64,000 bases of DNA from Myrmaecium sp. VS I D KN 1 (Eukaryota; Ascomycota; Dothideomycetes; Valsariales; Valsariaceae). The translations under genes and the position numbers were made by a program. Within the stretch, counting starts at the first letter, position 1; every line of letters begins with the position of its first letter. Location: contig JADQAV010000014.1 in the NCBI GenBank assembly GCA_019775845.1, positions 248,001 to 312,000 of the forward strand, in the 5' to 3' direction. The notes beneath the pieces were generated by a model. That model made no database searches. It was not told the DNA's origin and saw only the letters and a program-made list of their open reading frames with translations. Positions 45,302 through 55,933 of the stretch are shown in pieces.

Positions 45302-46074
45302 ATGCCGCCTAAACGTCGCATTGGTAGCGCAAAGTCGCAATCCACACTCAGCTTCCACGGTACCCGCTCTAGCAATCGCATCTCCAAGCCTGGCAAAACT
45401 TCCACCGGCAAGACCAGCAGCCCATACTTCAAAGCCCTCTCCGCCGAGAACACCAACAGCGACACCTCCACCCTCTCCACGTCGAACAAGACCAAGACCG
45501 ACCCCCTCATCTCCGAGTCGATCGTGCGCACAAACCTGTCCGGTGCTTCAGATCCCGACCTCGAGGAGCCGACAACAGCGGAGGCGGCGCTGCTGGAGCA
45601 GATCCAAGCCGAGCGCACGCGGCAGGCGCAGACGCAGCTTACGCCGGAGGAGCAGGCAGCACTGCAAGTGAGCGAGGCGCAGATCAAGAGGTACTGGCGG
45701 GAAAAGGAGAAGCTCAGGAAAGCGCCCCGGGTACATCAGGAAGGGTTATCGGCGTATGAGAAGGTGCTGCGGGAATGGGACGTCAGCTCGCATTTCGGGG
45801 TGAGTGGCTGCTTTTCCTCTACCCTCTCTTTCTTCTTTAAACACAGTTTTGCTGTGGCAGGACACTTAGGAGTCCAATGTGCTGACGTCGGATCATGTTG
45901 CAGCCAAGCATCGGCATTACTCGCCAGAAGCGGTGGAAGCGTGCGCACAAGCTCGGTTTGAACCCTCCGATAGAGGTCCTTGCTGTTCTGTTGAAGGAAC
46001 AAGATCAGCAAAACATCGGTGCCGAGCGGTCCCATATTGACGACTTGATGAGCTCAAGGTTCGTGGAAACGTGA
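45302..46074 (+). CDS. DNA polymerase delta subunit 4 (Pold4/Cdm1)
   Basis: Exons 45302-45799 and 45904-46074 join to 222 aa. This small subunit stabilises replicative polymerase delta. The N-terminus is basic with QSTLSFHG at about residues 13-20, a PCNA-box-like motif. The middle is Ser/Thr- and Glu-rich and looks disordered. The conserved C-terminal domain starts at IKRYWREKEKLRKAPRVHQE. It runs across the intron as LREWDVSSHFGPSIGITRQK and ends WKRAHKLGLNPPIEVLAVLL. The junction uses a GTGAGT donor and a GTTGCAG acceptor. The fungal protein is longer than the human p12 because of the spacer. Confidence 0.94.
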
Positions 46075-46703
46075 GAAAGGACGGAGACGGCATGGTCTTC
46101 GTCTATTGCACTCACTCATTTGGGGAATCTGTCGAATCTTTGTACGGGGCGCAGGTTTGACTATGGTTCAAGGCTTTCGCAGGCTATTATCCGGTGCAAA
46201 AAATGGCGTTTGCAGGTGTTTGCTCTCTTATAGGAACGACTAAGGCAGCGCGCTGGATCTTGTTCGGCATAGTTCACATTTGCAGAACACGGAATATGAG
46301 CTAGTGTATTATTCTATCATTTGAGGATTCTTCGCTGGAGAACGACCATGGAAATATAGATAGATACCTTTCAATGACATGCTACATGGTAAATGATGAA
46401 GGCAAATAAGAGCAAGATCAAGGATGCGGCGTGCATAGATGTCGATGGGCCACTCGTCCATTATCGTGTCAGTCGTGTCTGTCAAGTTCAATGAAAGGGG
46501 GCTTGAAAGGGATCGAGACACTTTTTCGCGGTCGTCCTGACAAAGTTCCAATGCCATTGTTGATCTCACGAAGGATCGTGTCCAGGGGCATCGAGGGGGT
46601 AACGTTGGGTATTCCACGAAGAGTAGGGGATCTCTCAGGGTGTGGAAGAGCGGTTCTTCAAAAGCATCGGGCGTTAGCTTAATGGTATGTCACGGGATAT
46701 CCA
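46075..46703. other. Convergent intergenic region (POLD4 / unknown gene)
   Basis: 629 bp; no gene or repeat seen. Confidence 0.4.
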
Positions 46704-49192
46704 TCACCGTGAATTCCCAGTTTGCAATACCTGGACGATGTATGCGGGTGCTTGGAGGCCGGGGCTTGAGCAGTAACGCTGAAGCTCACGTTCGAATAGC
46801 CTTGCCGTAGCGATGACTTGCTTCTGGGTGAACTGAGGCCAATGTCCTCTGCTGGCCTGGCCGATAGGCTCAGCAAACAGGCTTCCTAGTCTGTCTTGGT
46901 CGGACGTAATATACGGTATACATACCGGTATATGTATCCGCTGGACAGCCTGAATTGTCTTGCGGTCGAAGCCCTTGACCGGCAGATTAGTGGGAGGCGT
47001 ACCACACCAAGGAAAACAGCAAGACTCACGATTGGGCAGGGTGATTTGGTTTCTGGACTCCTGCGAAGCTACTGCAGAGCATTAGCAAACAACATCACCT
47101 GGTCTTCCATGCATTTACGCCAGACTGCATCGGTTAGACGCTGAAGCCAGGTGACAGGTAACAGACGATCATTTGCTTCCACTCCTTGTGCAGGGAGGAG
47201 GATGTCGAAAGATCCGGAAGGTAACGGTTCCGTCTTCCTGCATGAGGGGGCACCAATCGTGAGAGCAAATCGCTGCAAGCGTTGCAGACTTAGGTTGGCT
47301 ACTCTAAACTCACACTTGTTTGCCTGGTCCGTGAGGGCCGGTCCGACTGGCTGCGGAGGCAATGCACCTTCATCTATGATCCCTTCATCGACTTCCATCC
47401 ATTCTGCACGAGGTTTCATCCTCAATGCTTGTCCGGGGAAGTAGCCAGACTCTCCATCAGACACCTGTATCGAGTCAACAAGTGAATGGACGGAGCGGGT
47501 CCCGGTGTCCACGGGGGTCAGGGTGCGTTAGGTGTCCTCGAATAACAAACACTCTTCCACATCTCTAAGCCCCAAGCCGATCGGGCCCGGACTGGGTGAG
47601 GATCCCGCGTCGTCCGTCATATCATCTGAAGACGAGTGTCCGGCATCAGTCGCCTCGAGAATCTCCTCTTCTTCATCTTCATCGGGGATACCCCTGAACG
47701 ATGTCCTCGCCGGGGCGGTCACTTGAGAAAGCCTGTCGTATATTTTCCTAATAATTGCCCCCTCTCCTTGCTTCGGCGAGATGAGGAGGTCCTGATTGTC
47801 TTTAGCATGGATATCAAAGTGCTCTTTACCGTCCAGAGAGCATGAAGGGGCACGGTTGGAATTGTGATTGGCCGCCCCAAGCGTTATGGAGGCGTGACTC
47901 GATGTTGGTGTGTTCGTACTGAGCTCTGATTGAGCATCGACACTGGCGGAAAGCGGCCCAAAGCTAGGCACTTCATCGAGCAGTGGAGGAGCAAGAGGCC
48001 CTCCTGCAGCTAAATCTAGCTCCATCACATGCATATTCAACTTCGTGGCCCGACGGGCTCTTCGTCTCGGCGGGGGCTTTAGTTCTGCACCATCGAAGCC
48101 ATCGGCACCCTGTTGAACCCGTAGTGAGTTTCCACTTCCAACCATCGAGCTTCTCTTGGGCCGGTGGGAAAGAGCCGAGTCGAACGGATTGTTAGACCGC
48201 CACGGTGGTAGCCTGAAAGACTTCTTCAGGACACTCAGTGGCGCTTGACCCATGTTGACTGTTGGTCGAGGTATCGACGCCGCAACGTGCCGCAGTGGCA
48301 CCCCTTCACTCTCTTCAATAGGATCATCGTTCACACTGGAATCTGATGGAGGGCTCAAATCGGTCTGAATAGGTGTCACTGAATAGTCCAGAGACAATAG
48401 AAGGCGGAGACCTCAATGAGACCTACGTAATCCACAGAATGACAGAGCGCTGACACAAGCGGAAGCTGGCCACTCGGAAGCCGCCTCTTCTTTCTTTTCT
48501 GCGGCTTCTCCGCCTGAACATATGGGAGCACAACAGAGGGATATCGAGGCTCCGAACCTGAGTGGGCGAGATCCCCTCGTGGGCATTGGTGACTGGTTTC
48601 GTGACGGTTCTTAGTGCTTGCACTGTGCAGTAAAGACGAGTGTGATCTGTGCGGTTGGTCGTCTGCAAGGGAGTGTCCATTCTGTTGGATTTGTGGAGGT
48701 GTTGATTGATCGGTGCGTTCAACAACAGCTACCTTGGAGAGCTTGGTTGCGCTGTGCCGCCGTGACCGTCGCGGCCTTTGCGGTATTCCTTCAGTGGCGC
48801 GGAGGTAGGCTCTCAGGGAGAGTTGGTGGCGCTCTGCAATCAGCATCGCGCAAGACGCCCTTGAGCATGTCTTCACGAATCGGCTCAATGTTCACCCCTT
48901 CCAAGGGAATCTTGTCCAGCGTAGTAGAAATGCGGACGAAAGGACCGAGATTCACAAGCTGCAATTTGGCTGTATGGACGGTTTGGCTTCTGCTGCTGAT
49001 AGCCTTCGAACCATTCAGGCCGCACTGCAAATGCTTGAGACAAAAGGGGAGGAATAGCCCGGGGTGTACGACTGCAGTCCTTGTGAACGAGATTAGCAAA
49101 GCCGTGCAAAGAGGACACCAAGCGGAGTGTATCGCAGCCTCGGGGTTCGGCGGAGAACGGGGCATTTTTCCGAAGTGACGGCCCCTCCGCAT
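46704..49192 (-). CDS. Unrecognised multi-exon gene; model approximate
   Basis: Coding-like blocks lie in order on minus but not in one frame, so several introns are implied and I could not fix all of them. An N-terminal part (49192 or 49165 to about 48800) includes KLQLVNLGPFVRISTTLDK. A Lys/Arg-rich part lies in another frame (about 48790-48430, KRKKRRLPSGQLP). A Ser/Pro-rich acidic part covers about 48390-47545. A folded-looking part covers about 47485-47100 (SLQRLQRFALTIGAP, LLPVTWLQRL). The last block ends at a TGA at 46704-46706 with GHWPQFTQKQVIATARLFER and the C-terminus VLQTGNSR. Several good donors and acceptors with CTAAT branch sites connect the C-terminal blocks. I recognise no domain. 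It faces the second TRP gene across a foldback element. Confidence 0.45.
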
Positions 49193-49870
49193 TTCCAGGA
49201 GATCCTATTCTTGCTTGCAAGTGATCGCGGAATTTAGCGGATTTTACCGCAACTCGAAAAAAACTGGTTTAGCAGGGGAATGGCCAGAAGATTTATATAA
49301 AAGAACCATACAGCGCCGCCGCGCAACGACGTAAATCTATAAAATATATAACTTAAAGTATAGAATAAGAAAAGCCGTATATTTTAATATAGATTTTATA
49401 GAGGGTTTCCTTTTATTATTGTAAAGAACGGGGGTATTTAGTAATCTTAAGATTTTAAGGGGTAAAAAATAAGAAAAATCCCTTTTTCTAAGAATACGAC
49501 TTATTATTATATAACCCCCACTTTTTTATATATAAACTCTATATTAAAAGATATACTTTTTCTTATTATATACTTTAAGCTATATATTCTATAGATTTAC
49601 GTCGTTGCACGGCGGCGCTGCGTGGTTCTTTTATAAGTATCCCCTGGCTGAGTCCTGGAAAAACGCCAAGCTGCGAATTCTAAAAAGTCCGCGATCACCT
49701 GCAAGCAAGAATAAGATGGGGCTGGTGGAACCGAGCCCTCGCCAAGGAACGCCACAACCGCACGAACCGAAACGCGGTCTGCGACTACGTACTGTACATG
49801 ACGGTTTCGCAACTGAGTCCAACCTCTTGCAACAACTTTGAGTGAAATCTCGAATAAGAGACTCATTATC
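49193..49870. promoter_or_regulatory. Divergent promoter region: unknown gene / TRP copy 2
   Basis: 678 bp, most of it taken up by the foldback element. Only about 150 bp (49718-49870) of other sequence lies before the TRP start. Confidence 0.5.
49202..49717. mobile_element. Foldback / MITE-like element with long imperfect inverted arms
   Basis: The outer ends are ATCCTATTCTTGCTTGC on the left and the reverse complement of ATCTTATTCTTGCTTGC on the right, both followed by a GTGATCGCGG string. Inner arms of over 100 bp (about 49296-49410 against 49520-49635) match strongly, including AGCGCCGCCG and CAACGACGTAAATC. The centre is very AT-rich and non-coding. Arm differences include C/T changes (for example GCGC against GTGC), compatible with mutation or RIP-like decay. 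No clear target duplication was found. It is likely a non-autonomous DNA element, or an inverted duplication, lying between two divergent start codons. Confidence 0.75.
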
Positions 49871-52800
49871 ATGTCTGAGATGACTGTACCTCGCAATTGG
49901 CCGGACGAGGCGCCTCGACCGCCTCACATTGGTGACGACGAGCCTTTTGCAGATGTTGTTCGAAAGCTATCCTTGTATGCCAACGTCATGGGGACGACCC
50001 TAAGCACCATCGTGTCCAGGCCCTATCAAGGGGCAACGTGTGCTAGACCTCAGCCCCAACTCCAGTATACTGATTACTATGCAGCTATTTTGTGGAAGCG
50101 ATCGATGCCCCCTACAATTTCGAGCAGCTGAGGACCGTAGCCACAGGCCGGAGGCTGAACCCACTGGTCAAATACATTACAGATGACGTCCATCATAGAG
50201 CTATCGTCTGCGCGCTACTGTGGGATCTCCGCCTCGCTACGAGGGAGTCGACTAACACGATATGCGCAGCGCCCTGAAGTTCCATTTCTCATCCCTGGAA
50301 TCGGATGATAATCGAGGCATCAACGAGTCCCGTGGATTTGCTTGCGAAATCGTAGCCTGGCGCATCGTCACCCATCTGTCCAAGAGGGACGCGATTGACT
50401 ACCTTCTATATGAGCTGGAGCCTGAAGCGACACACCCAGATCACGAAGATGATGCCGAGGCTGCTGTCTACAATAGTAGGCCTCCCACCAACGAAGGCAC
50501 CCCGCTACTGCACAAGTTGAAGTCTTCATCACGTCCTGCTACCCCGCAGCGATGGTCATATTTTGGGACCGATCCTGTCTATGATGATGGATCTGCCGTG
50601 AAGGATGACAACTTCACTGAACAGTTCCTCAACCTCAACGCACTAGAAATTGCGGCAGTGTGCGGAGCGAAAAGATTTCTGAGTCAAAAGCCCGTACAAA
50701 AGATAATCAATGGTATCTGGCGTGTAAGTGTCGATCAGATGCCTATAAGACGTGCACCAGTAACGAAAGTTCAAGGGAGATATCGTGTTCTGGGAAACCT
50801 TGAGCGTGAACTCGGTTAAAAAGGCCAAGGTCTATAATAAGAGGTGCGACATGAGCCGGTCAAGATATGACCAAGAGCTGACCATTACCAGGCGGACATT
50901 TGACCCTTACTGCCGTCTTCGAGTTCCCCGGTACCTGAAGACTTTTGAAGTTCTCTTCTTTGCAACTTTCTTAGCTTTGTACTACGTCGTCCTTGTCCAA
51001 AAGTCGTTCTATCAAGTTACCCCGGCAGAGATTCTTCTTTATATTTGGTTAGCTGGTTTTGCATATGATGAATTCGGAGAGATTCAGGATGCTGGCCAAA
51101 CTTCCTTTTATACAACGGACTTCTGGTTGTAAGTCTGGTGATGCACCATGTCCCTATATGTGGTTAAGGAGTGCCGCTAAACTTTGACAGTCTTTGGGAC
51201 CTGGGAATAGTTGCTCTTGGTCTTTCCTTTGCCGTGCTGAGTGAGGCGATCCAATGTACCATGCTTGGCACAAACGCTAATCCACGTAGGAATCGTCGGG
51301 TTGAAGATGCATTCCGATCGCGTCATAGACACTTCCTTCGATATTCTAGCATTGGAAGCTCTTTTGTTGATACCTAGGTGGGTACTGAAGGCCTTCTTTC
51401 GGACAACAAAGTGGCTGACAGGTGAAGGATATGCTCTGTGCTGAGCCTGAATCCTTATTTCGGAACTTTAGTAAGTGACTTCCTCAAGACTTCTGCTCTA
51501 CTATCTGCTACGCATTAGCGCTTGCAGAGTATGAAAACAGATGCGCCTGACCGCTCAAAGTGCCTTACTCTGTTTTCAAGTCGCATACTAACGTCTCTTA
51601 GATACCGTGTCTCAAGGAAATGGTATGTTCCTCTAGACGAAGCGGTGAATGTACCTCGTTGACCGAGTTTGTGCAGACTAAAGACTTCGTTAAATTCCTG
51701 AGCTTGGTCATTATACTCTACATGGGTATGGCTAAATCAATGCGGCTCCCCAAAAGCTCGAAGACATGTCAGTTAACGTACATGAAGGCTTCTTAACTAC
51801 GTTTACTCTGTTGGCCCGAGGCATTTTCACGCTGCGGGAAATGTCGTGGATCCTGGTCAAGGTTTTCTTTGGGTGAGCATAGCCACAGGCATACCTCGTT
51901 GTTTGCTAACGGCGTTCTCTTAGGTCGTCCTATCTTGGCTTTGTATGTCCGATATGTGATGATCACCCTCTGGCTGTGGCGTCTGGGACTAACAAATCGC
52001 GCTGCAGGACGTAGCACATGAAATGTCGGCTCTTCTTTGTTCCCCTTATGAGAAAAAATGTCACTAATTCTGCTAGATCGCCAATATTTGGGCCTCCCAT
52101 AATGGTAAAGTACATTGAGTCGCATGCATGTTCAGTCTGCTGATAACCGATTTCCAGTTGGTATTCATTGTTATGGTGGGGAAAGCCTTCGCTCCCGGAC
52201 GAGGCACATCCGATTTTTGACCGCTAATCATGGTGTAGACCAATATTTTGCTGATTACCAGCTTGATCAGTCTACTTAGCAACAGTTTGACCAAGGTGGG
52301 TAGTTTCTTTCGGTGATGAGGTCGTTGCGCAGGGCCGCTAGGCTGGCGCCAAGCAAAAAGACCCCTGCAATGAGAGAACGATAGGCTGATGACGCTCCAA
52401 CACGGATATGGCAGATCATGGATCATGCACGAGAAGAGTACCTCTTCATGTAAGTGCGAGGCTCATTCCCACGGCAGTATTCAGACCGCTGAATCGTGAC
52501 CTGTTGCGCAGTTACTCAGTGTATGTGTTGGAAGCGTCCACTTCAAATCGGCTGACCTACTTTCTTCCTCCGCTGGTAAGTTTCGAACTACCTATTTACG
52601 GCAATATTCGAAACATCGCACCTTAGCGCTGTCGTGGTTTTATGTTGGTCACTCAGCCTCCCGCGGCCGTACCCTAGCTCCCCCACGCCTGATCGATTTG
52701 CGATCCTTGTCGCTTTGCGATGCGGTCAGATCGTACTTCTGCATTGCGGTCTTTGGAGATCTCCCATGCTACTAGGCAAGGCTGTGTTCTGCCATTACTG

Positions 52801-53389
52801 CGCATCGGTGTTGGCGAAGCATCTGTTGCTGTATCATTCGTCCAATGTTTCCTTTCTATTTCCTTGCCGCAGACTGGAAATGCAAAGTCCCGTACTAACT
52901 GATGTCTCGTAGAACCTCATACCCCTCCTGTTCAGACCTCTTCGGTTGATTATTTCCTCTGAGAAGTTGCGAAGGACTCGCATAGTTCTATTGAAAGTTA
53001 CCCATGCACCGCACGTTGCGGCAATCTGGGCTTACGAGTCCGGCCACTCCTACTTCGAAAGGTCTTCAACGGGTAGAGGTTCGTGGCTATCATCTACGGG
53101 AGGTCCCGAGGCTTCTTCTTCCCTCAGAAGAACGGCTTTGAGGGTTCCCCTGGCCTCTCCGCGGGCACCGGCGCCAGCGCGAGGCGTTCCAGCCTCATCG
53201 AACGGCAGCCCATCCCAAAGATCTCCCACGCTACGCCTGAACAGACAACATGTGACAGCAGAGCCTTCTGAGGCAGAAGGGGAGCTCAAAGCATTGGTTC
53301 TTAGGCTCAGTTCACAGGTCGAGCAACTCACCGCAGTGGTCGCGCAACTGCAGGGTCAACAGGTGCCACCTTCGGCGGATGGCGACTAA
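49871..53389 (+). CDS. Yvc1-type TRP cation channel, copy 2 (18 exons)
   Basis: Eighteen exons: 49871-49974, 50085-50219, 50270-50723, 50776-51128, 51191-51240, 51290-51377, 51428-51470, 51602-51622, 51677-51725, 51788-51872, 51924-51942, 52008-52024, 52077-52104, 52158-52175, 52239-52295, 52415-52449, 52512-52575 and 52913-53389. They join in frame to 698 aa with a TAA-type stop. The soluble N-terminal domain (about 1-280) aligns by eye with copy 1. LRVPRYLKTFEVLFF opens the membrane region (about 285-510), with LWDLGIVALGLSF, a pore region reading SPIFGPPIM, and SLISLLSNSLTK in S6. The family block YVLEASTSNRLTYFLPPL and NLIPLLFRPLRL follow. The tail is short, with a coiled coil at about 660-690. 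No break was found. The 337-nt intron 17 is the least certain. Confidence 0.88.
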
Positions 53390-54700
53390 GCGCGCAGACG
53401 AGCATTCAGACGCGGCGCATAGCGGGTTGGTATGGCAGGCCCGCCATGGCGTTCACGGAGCAGAACGAAGATGTAAGGCAGCAATGCTAAGGAAGCACAT
53501 TGTTGGTTAATCTACAAGAATGCGTTAATTAGCAACGGGGAGCAGGTCTCAATCGCCCAGCCGGGGTGCGGTTCGTTCAAGTGGTCGGAGACCGGGAAAT
53601 GTGCGGATGGGGAGGGTTTTGCTTTTTGTCCCCTTGCCCGGTGGCGGCTCGAACCTCGAAGCGCGACGCCTGTGACAGCGCCTTCGCATGCAGGGGAAAC
53701 GACCTACCAAGCTCTCTATTGCGGCTAAGTCCCAGTTGAGGCGCGCGAAAATTGGTGGTGGGCTTGAGCTCATTCGGACCGTTATGCGGTACCTTCCCGT
53801 CGGGACGGCGCTAGCCTCAGGCCCAGGACCTTCCACACCTTGCGAGTCCTGCTAACGTACCTAGCCATCCCACCACCCACCACGGCCAGTCCACTCTCCT
53901 CCCCTGCCCCGTCAACCCGATCAACAGAGGGCCAAGGACGCTCCCCTGCGCTTCAGTCTGCTCGCCCTGCCCTCCCTTCGTTCAGATTCTCCTTACCTCC
54001 CTCCCTTCTTCCCGCCCTCCCTCCCTCCCTCCCTTCGCTCGATTCACTAACTCACCTGCCCTCCCACACTCTCCCCGGCCGAGGCCCCCCAGCAAGCCAC
54101 CTTGTCGACCCCCGGCCAACCTCCCCCAGCACCCAAGCACGCACCGCAACCCACCCCTAGCACTGAGCCCCCCCGGGCACGCTTGCTCTGCAGAACATGC
54201 TCCGGCATGCAGGCAGCGAAGCCTCGTCTAACTTCGTGATGGACTGTCGAAAGGGACCGCCGGTTCTTTAACGTCTGCCGCCTGCGGTAGAGGTCAAGCC
54301 TGGCCTGCGGGACCAGGGTGGGTGGGCAGATGGGCAGTAGTGTGTGTGTCGCTCATTCTCCTTCTCCATTGTGGACCTGGTCATTTCGGAGTCTGCCTTG
54401 TGCCCATATACCATCAACCATCCACGCTCTCCTCGCTGCCACACCGCTGCCCTTTGCTGGCGTTTGCAAAAATATCTGTAACTCAACCGTTCGTACAAGC
54501 GGAGAGCGGAACAGCCTCAATCGTCTGGATTTATAGTTCCTTCATGACATCCTTCTGGTCGCCATCTCAGTATCGTTTTGACTCCATCGGTTTGTTACTG
54601 TCGGCACACCTTCGTTATCAACCTTGCTGCTCACTCTTGGAACCGCATCCGCCTTTTCGCGTAATCCTCCACTCGACAATCTCGCTTTTACACCAACACC
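53390..54700 (+). promoter_or_regulatory. Promoter and long leader of the C2H2 regulator
   Basis: 1.3 kb. The stretch 53840-54180 is strongly pyrimidine-rich (CCCTCC repeats), as in leaders of other plus-strand genes here. Several ATGs lie before 54701; one at 54322 opens a frame that overlaps the main start, so translational control is possible. Confidence 0.45.
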
Positions 54701-55933
54701 ATGGATCCTTCAAGCCAAACTCAATCCTCGGTCGTTACCCCATATCAGCAGTCGCTGGAACGTTCAGGATTTGGACACTCACCAGCATACCCTTCGCCGG
54801 CCAGAAGCGACTCGGAGACCATGAACTATGCCCCGGATGAACTTGGTCTTTACTACCCTGCCAATTCTCTAGTCACAACAGGAGCCCACGTTCATGGTGG
54901 ACAGCTCCCTCCTTCACCGCAACCGACCGAATCCTGGGGCACCTTCCCGCATGGGCCTTCTCCCCATCTGCCGCAACATCACGACTGCTGGCATGACGTC
55001 TATGAAGGCGTTACAGTCACACGGTCTCCTTTGATGTGGAACCAGGCATATTCCTTCCCCCAGCAGGCACGTCTGGAAAGCGCACAGTCACCTGCGCCAA
55101 CCGAGAGCGGCATGATACGTACCAGAAGTCCTATTTCATCTCCCGCGGCAATCTCGCTGTACTCTGGCACCGGCTCCGATGGCAGATTCAACCCGCAGAT
55201 CAAGTTGGAGGGCCAAGCCGAGTGGTTCAGCGACGGCGACCATCCCCAGCAGGCAATTACCCGCCAGACCTTCACCGTTTCACCGGAAAGACTTGTAACA
55301 ACATCGGGCTCACCGTATGCCTCGTATCCCTCTCACGGGCTGTCGCTGCCCAAATTCGAGACAAACTTTCCCAACGGTCAAATGGAGAACGACAGGGATG
55401 TCCTTCCCTCGGAAAATGCAAAGCAACCGGGAAGTGTAGGTCAGAGCGAGGGTCAAACCGTTCCGACTCCGCGACCTCGGAAGAGGAGTCGCACCACTCC
55501 TGAGAACGCCAACTTCACATGCGAGACGTGCGGTCAAAACTTCCAGCGCAGGTATAACTACAAAGCACACTTGGAGACGCACAATCCGGACCGGCCACGC
55601 CCTCATGGATGCCCGTATAAAGACTGTGACAAAGACTTTCGGAGGAAGACCGACCTCAGGAGGCACGAAACGAGCGTAAGTGAAGGGCTGTCAGACTTGA
55701 AGCAGGGCGGGATTAATGGGTCTGTTCAGGTGCACACCCGGTCCAGAAAATGGCGCTGTAGGCTGTGTCCGAAAAGCTTCCCGCGCAAGGACACCTTGAC
55801 CAGGTACGCATCTAGATCCTGCAGGTGGAAAGGCTTCCGGCTTACACATTCCAGGCACGAGCACGACGGCTGTCCGCGACGCTTTGAGATCCAAGGCCAG
55901 CGTCTTCCCCTCAGGCAGAGACCGAGGCTCTAG
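54701..55933 (+). CDS. C2H2 zinc-finger transcription regulator
   Basis: Exons 54701-55675, 55730-55803 and 55855-55933 join to 375 aa. The first 265 residues are Ser/Pro/Gln-rich and disordered, as in activation domains, with a basic RPRKRSR patch (likely nuclear signal) before the fingers. Finger 1 is C-x2-C-x12-H-x3-H from Cys274. Finger 2 is C-x4-C-x12-H-x4-H and is completed only by splicing, since intron 1 lies between its two histidines. Finger 3 reads CRLCPKSF and ends HEHDGC, a C2HC form also split by an intron. The model stops soon after DGCPRRFEI. In another frame just downstream, a coding-like stretch AETEALVEGAYRAM runs to a TAA at about 55996, so the C-terminus may be frameshifted or mis-modelled. 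Target genes unknown. Confidence 0.85.
   Translation: MDPSSQTQSSVVTPYQQSLERSGFGHSPAYPSPARSDSETMNYAPDELGLYYPANSLVTTGAHVHGGQLPPSPQPTESWGTFPHGPSPHLPQHHDCWHDVYEGVTVTRSPLMWNQAYSFPQQARLESAQSPAPTESGMIRTRSPISSPAAISLYSGTGSDGRFNPQIKLEGQAEWFSDGDHPQQAITRQTFTVSPERLVTTSGSPYASYPSHGLSLPKFETNFPNGQMENDRDVLPSENAKQPGSVGQSEGQTVPTPRPRKRSRTTPENANFTCETCGQNFQRRYNYKAHLETHNPDRPRPHGCPYKDCDKDFRRKTDLRRHETSVSEGLSDLKQGGINGSVQVHTRSRKWRCRLCPKSFPRKDTLTRYASRSCRWKGFRLTHSRHEHDGCPRRFEIQGQRLPLRQRPRL

Noticed and set aside
46671-46740. tRNA-like A-box string (TTAGCTTAATGG)
   Set aside because: No matching B-box, no cloverleaf, and it overlaps the end of the unknown gene.
49871-53389. TRP copy 2 considered as a pseudogene because its frame is broken into many short pieces
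   Set aside because: All breaks coincide with good donor/acceptor pairs and the spliced frame is open and family-like to the end.
54322-54840. 172-codon open frame overlapping the C2H2 gene start
   Set aside because: As a protein gene it lacks any domain and overlaps the real start in another frame; kept only as a possible upstream frame.
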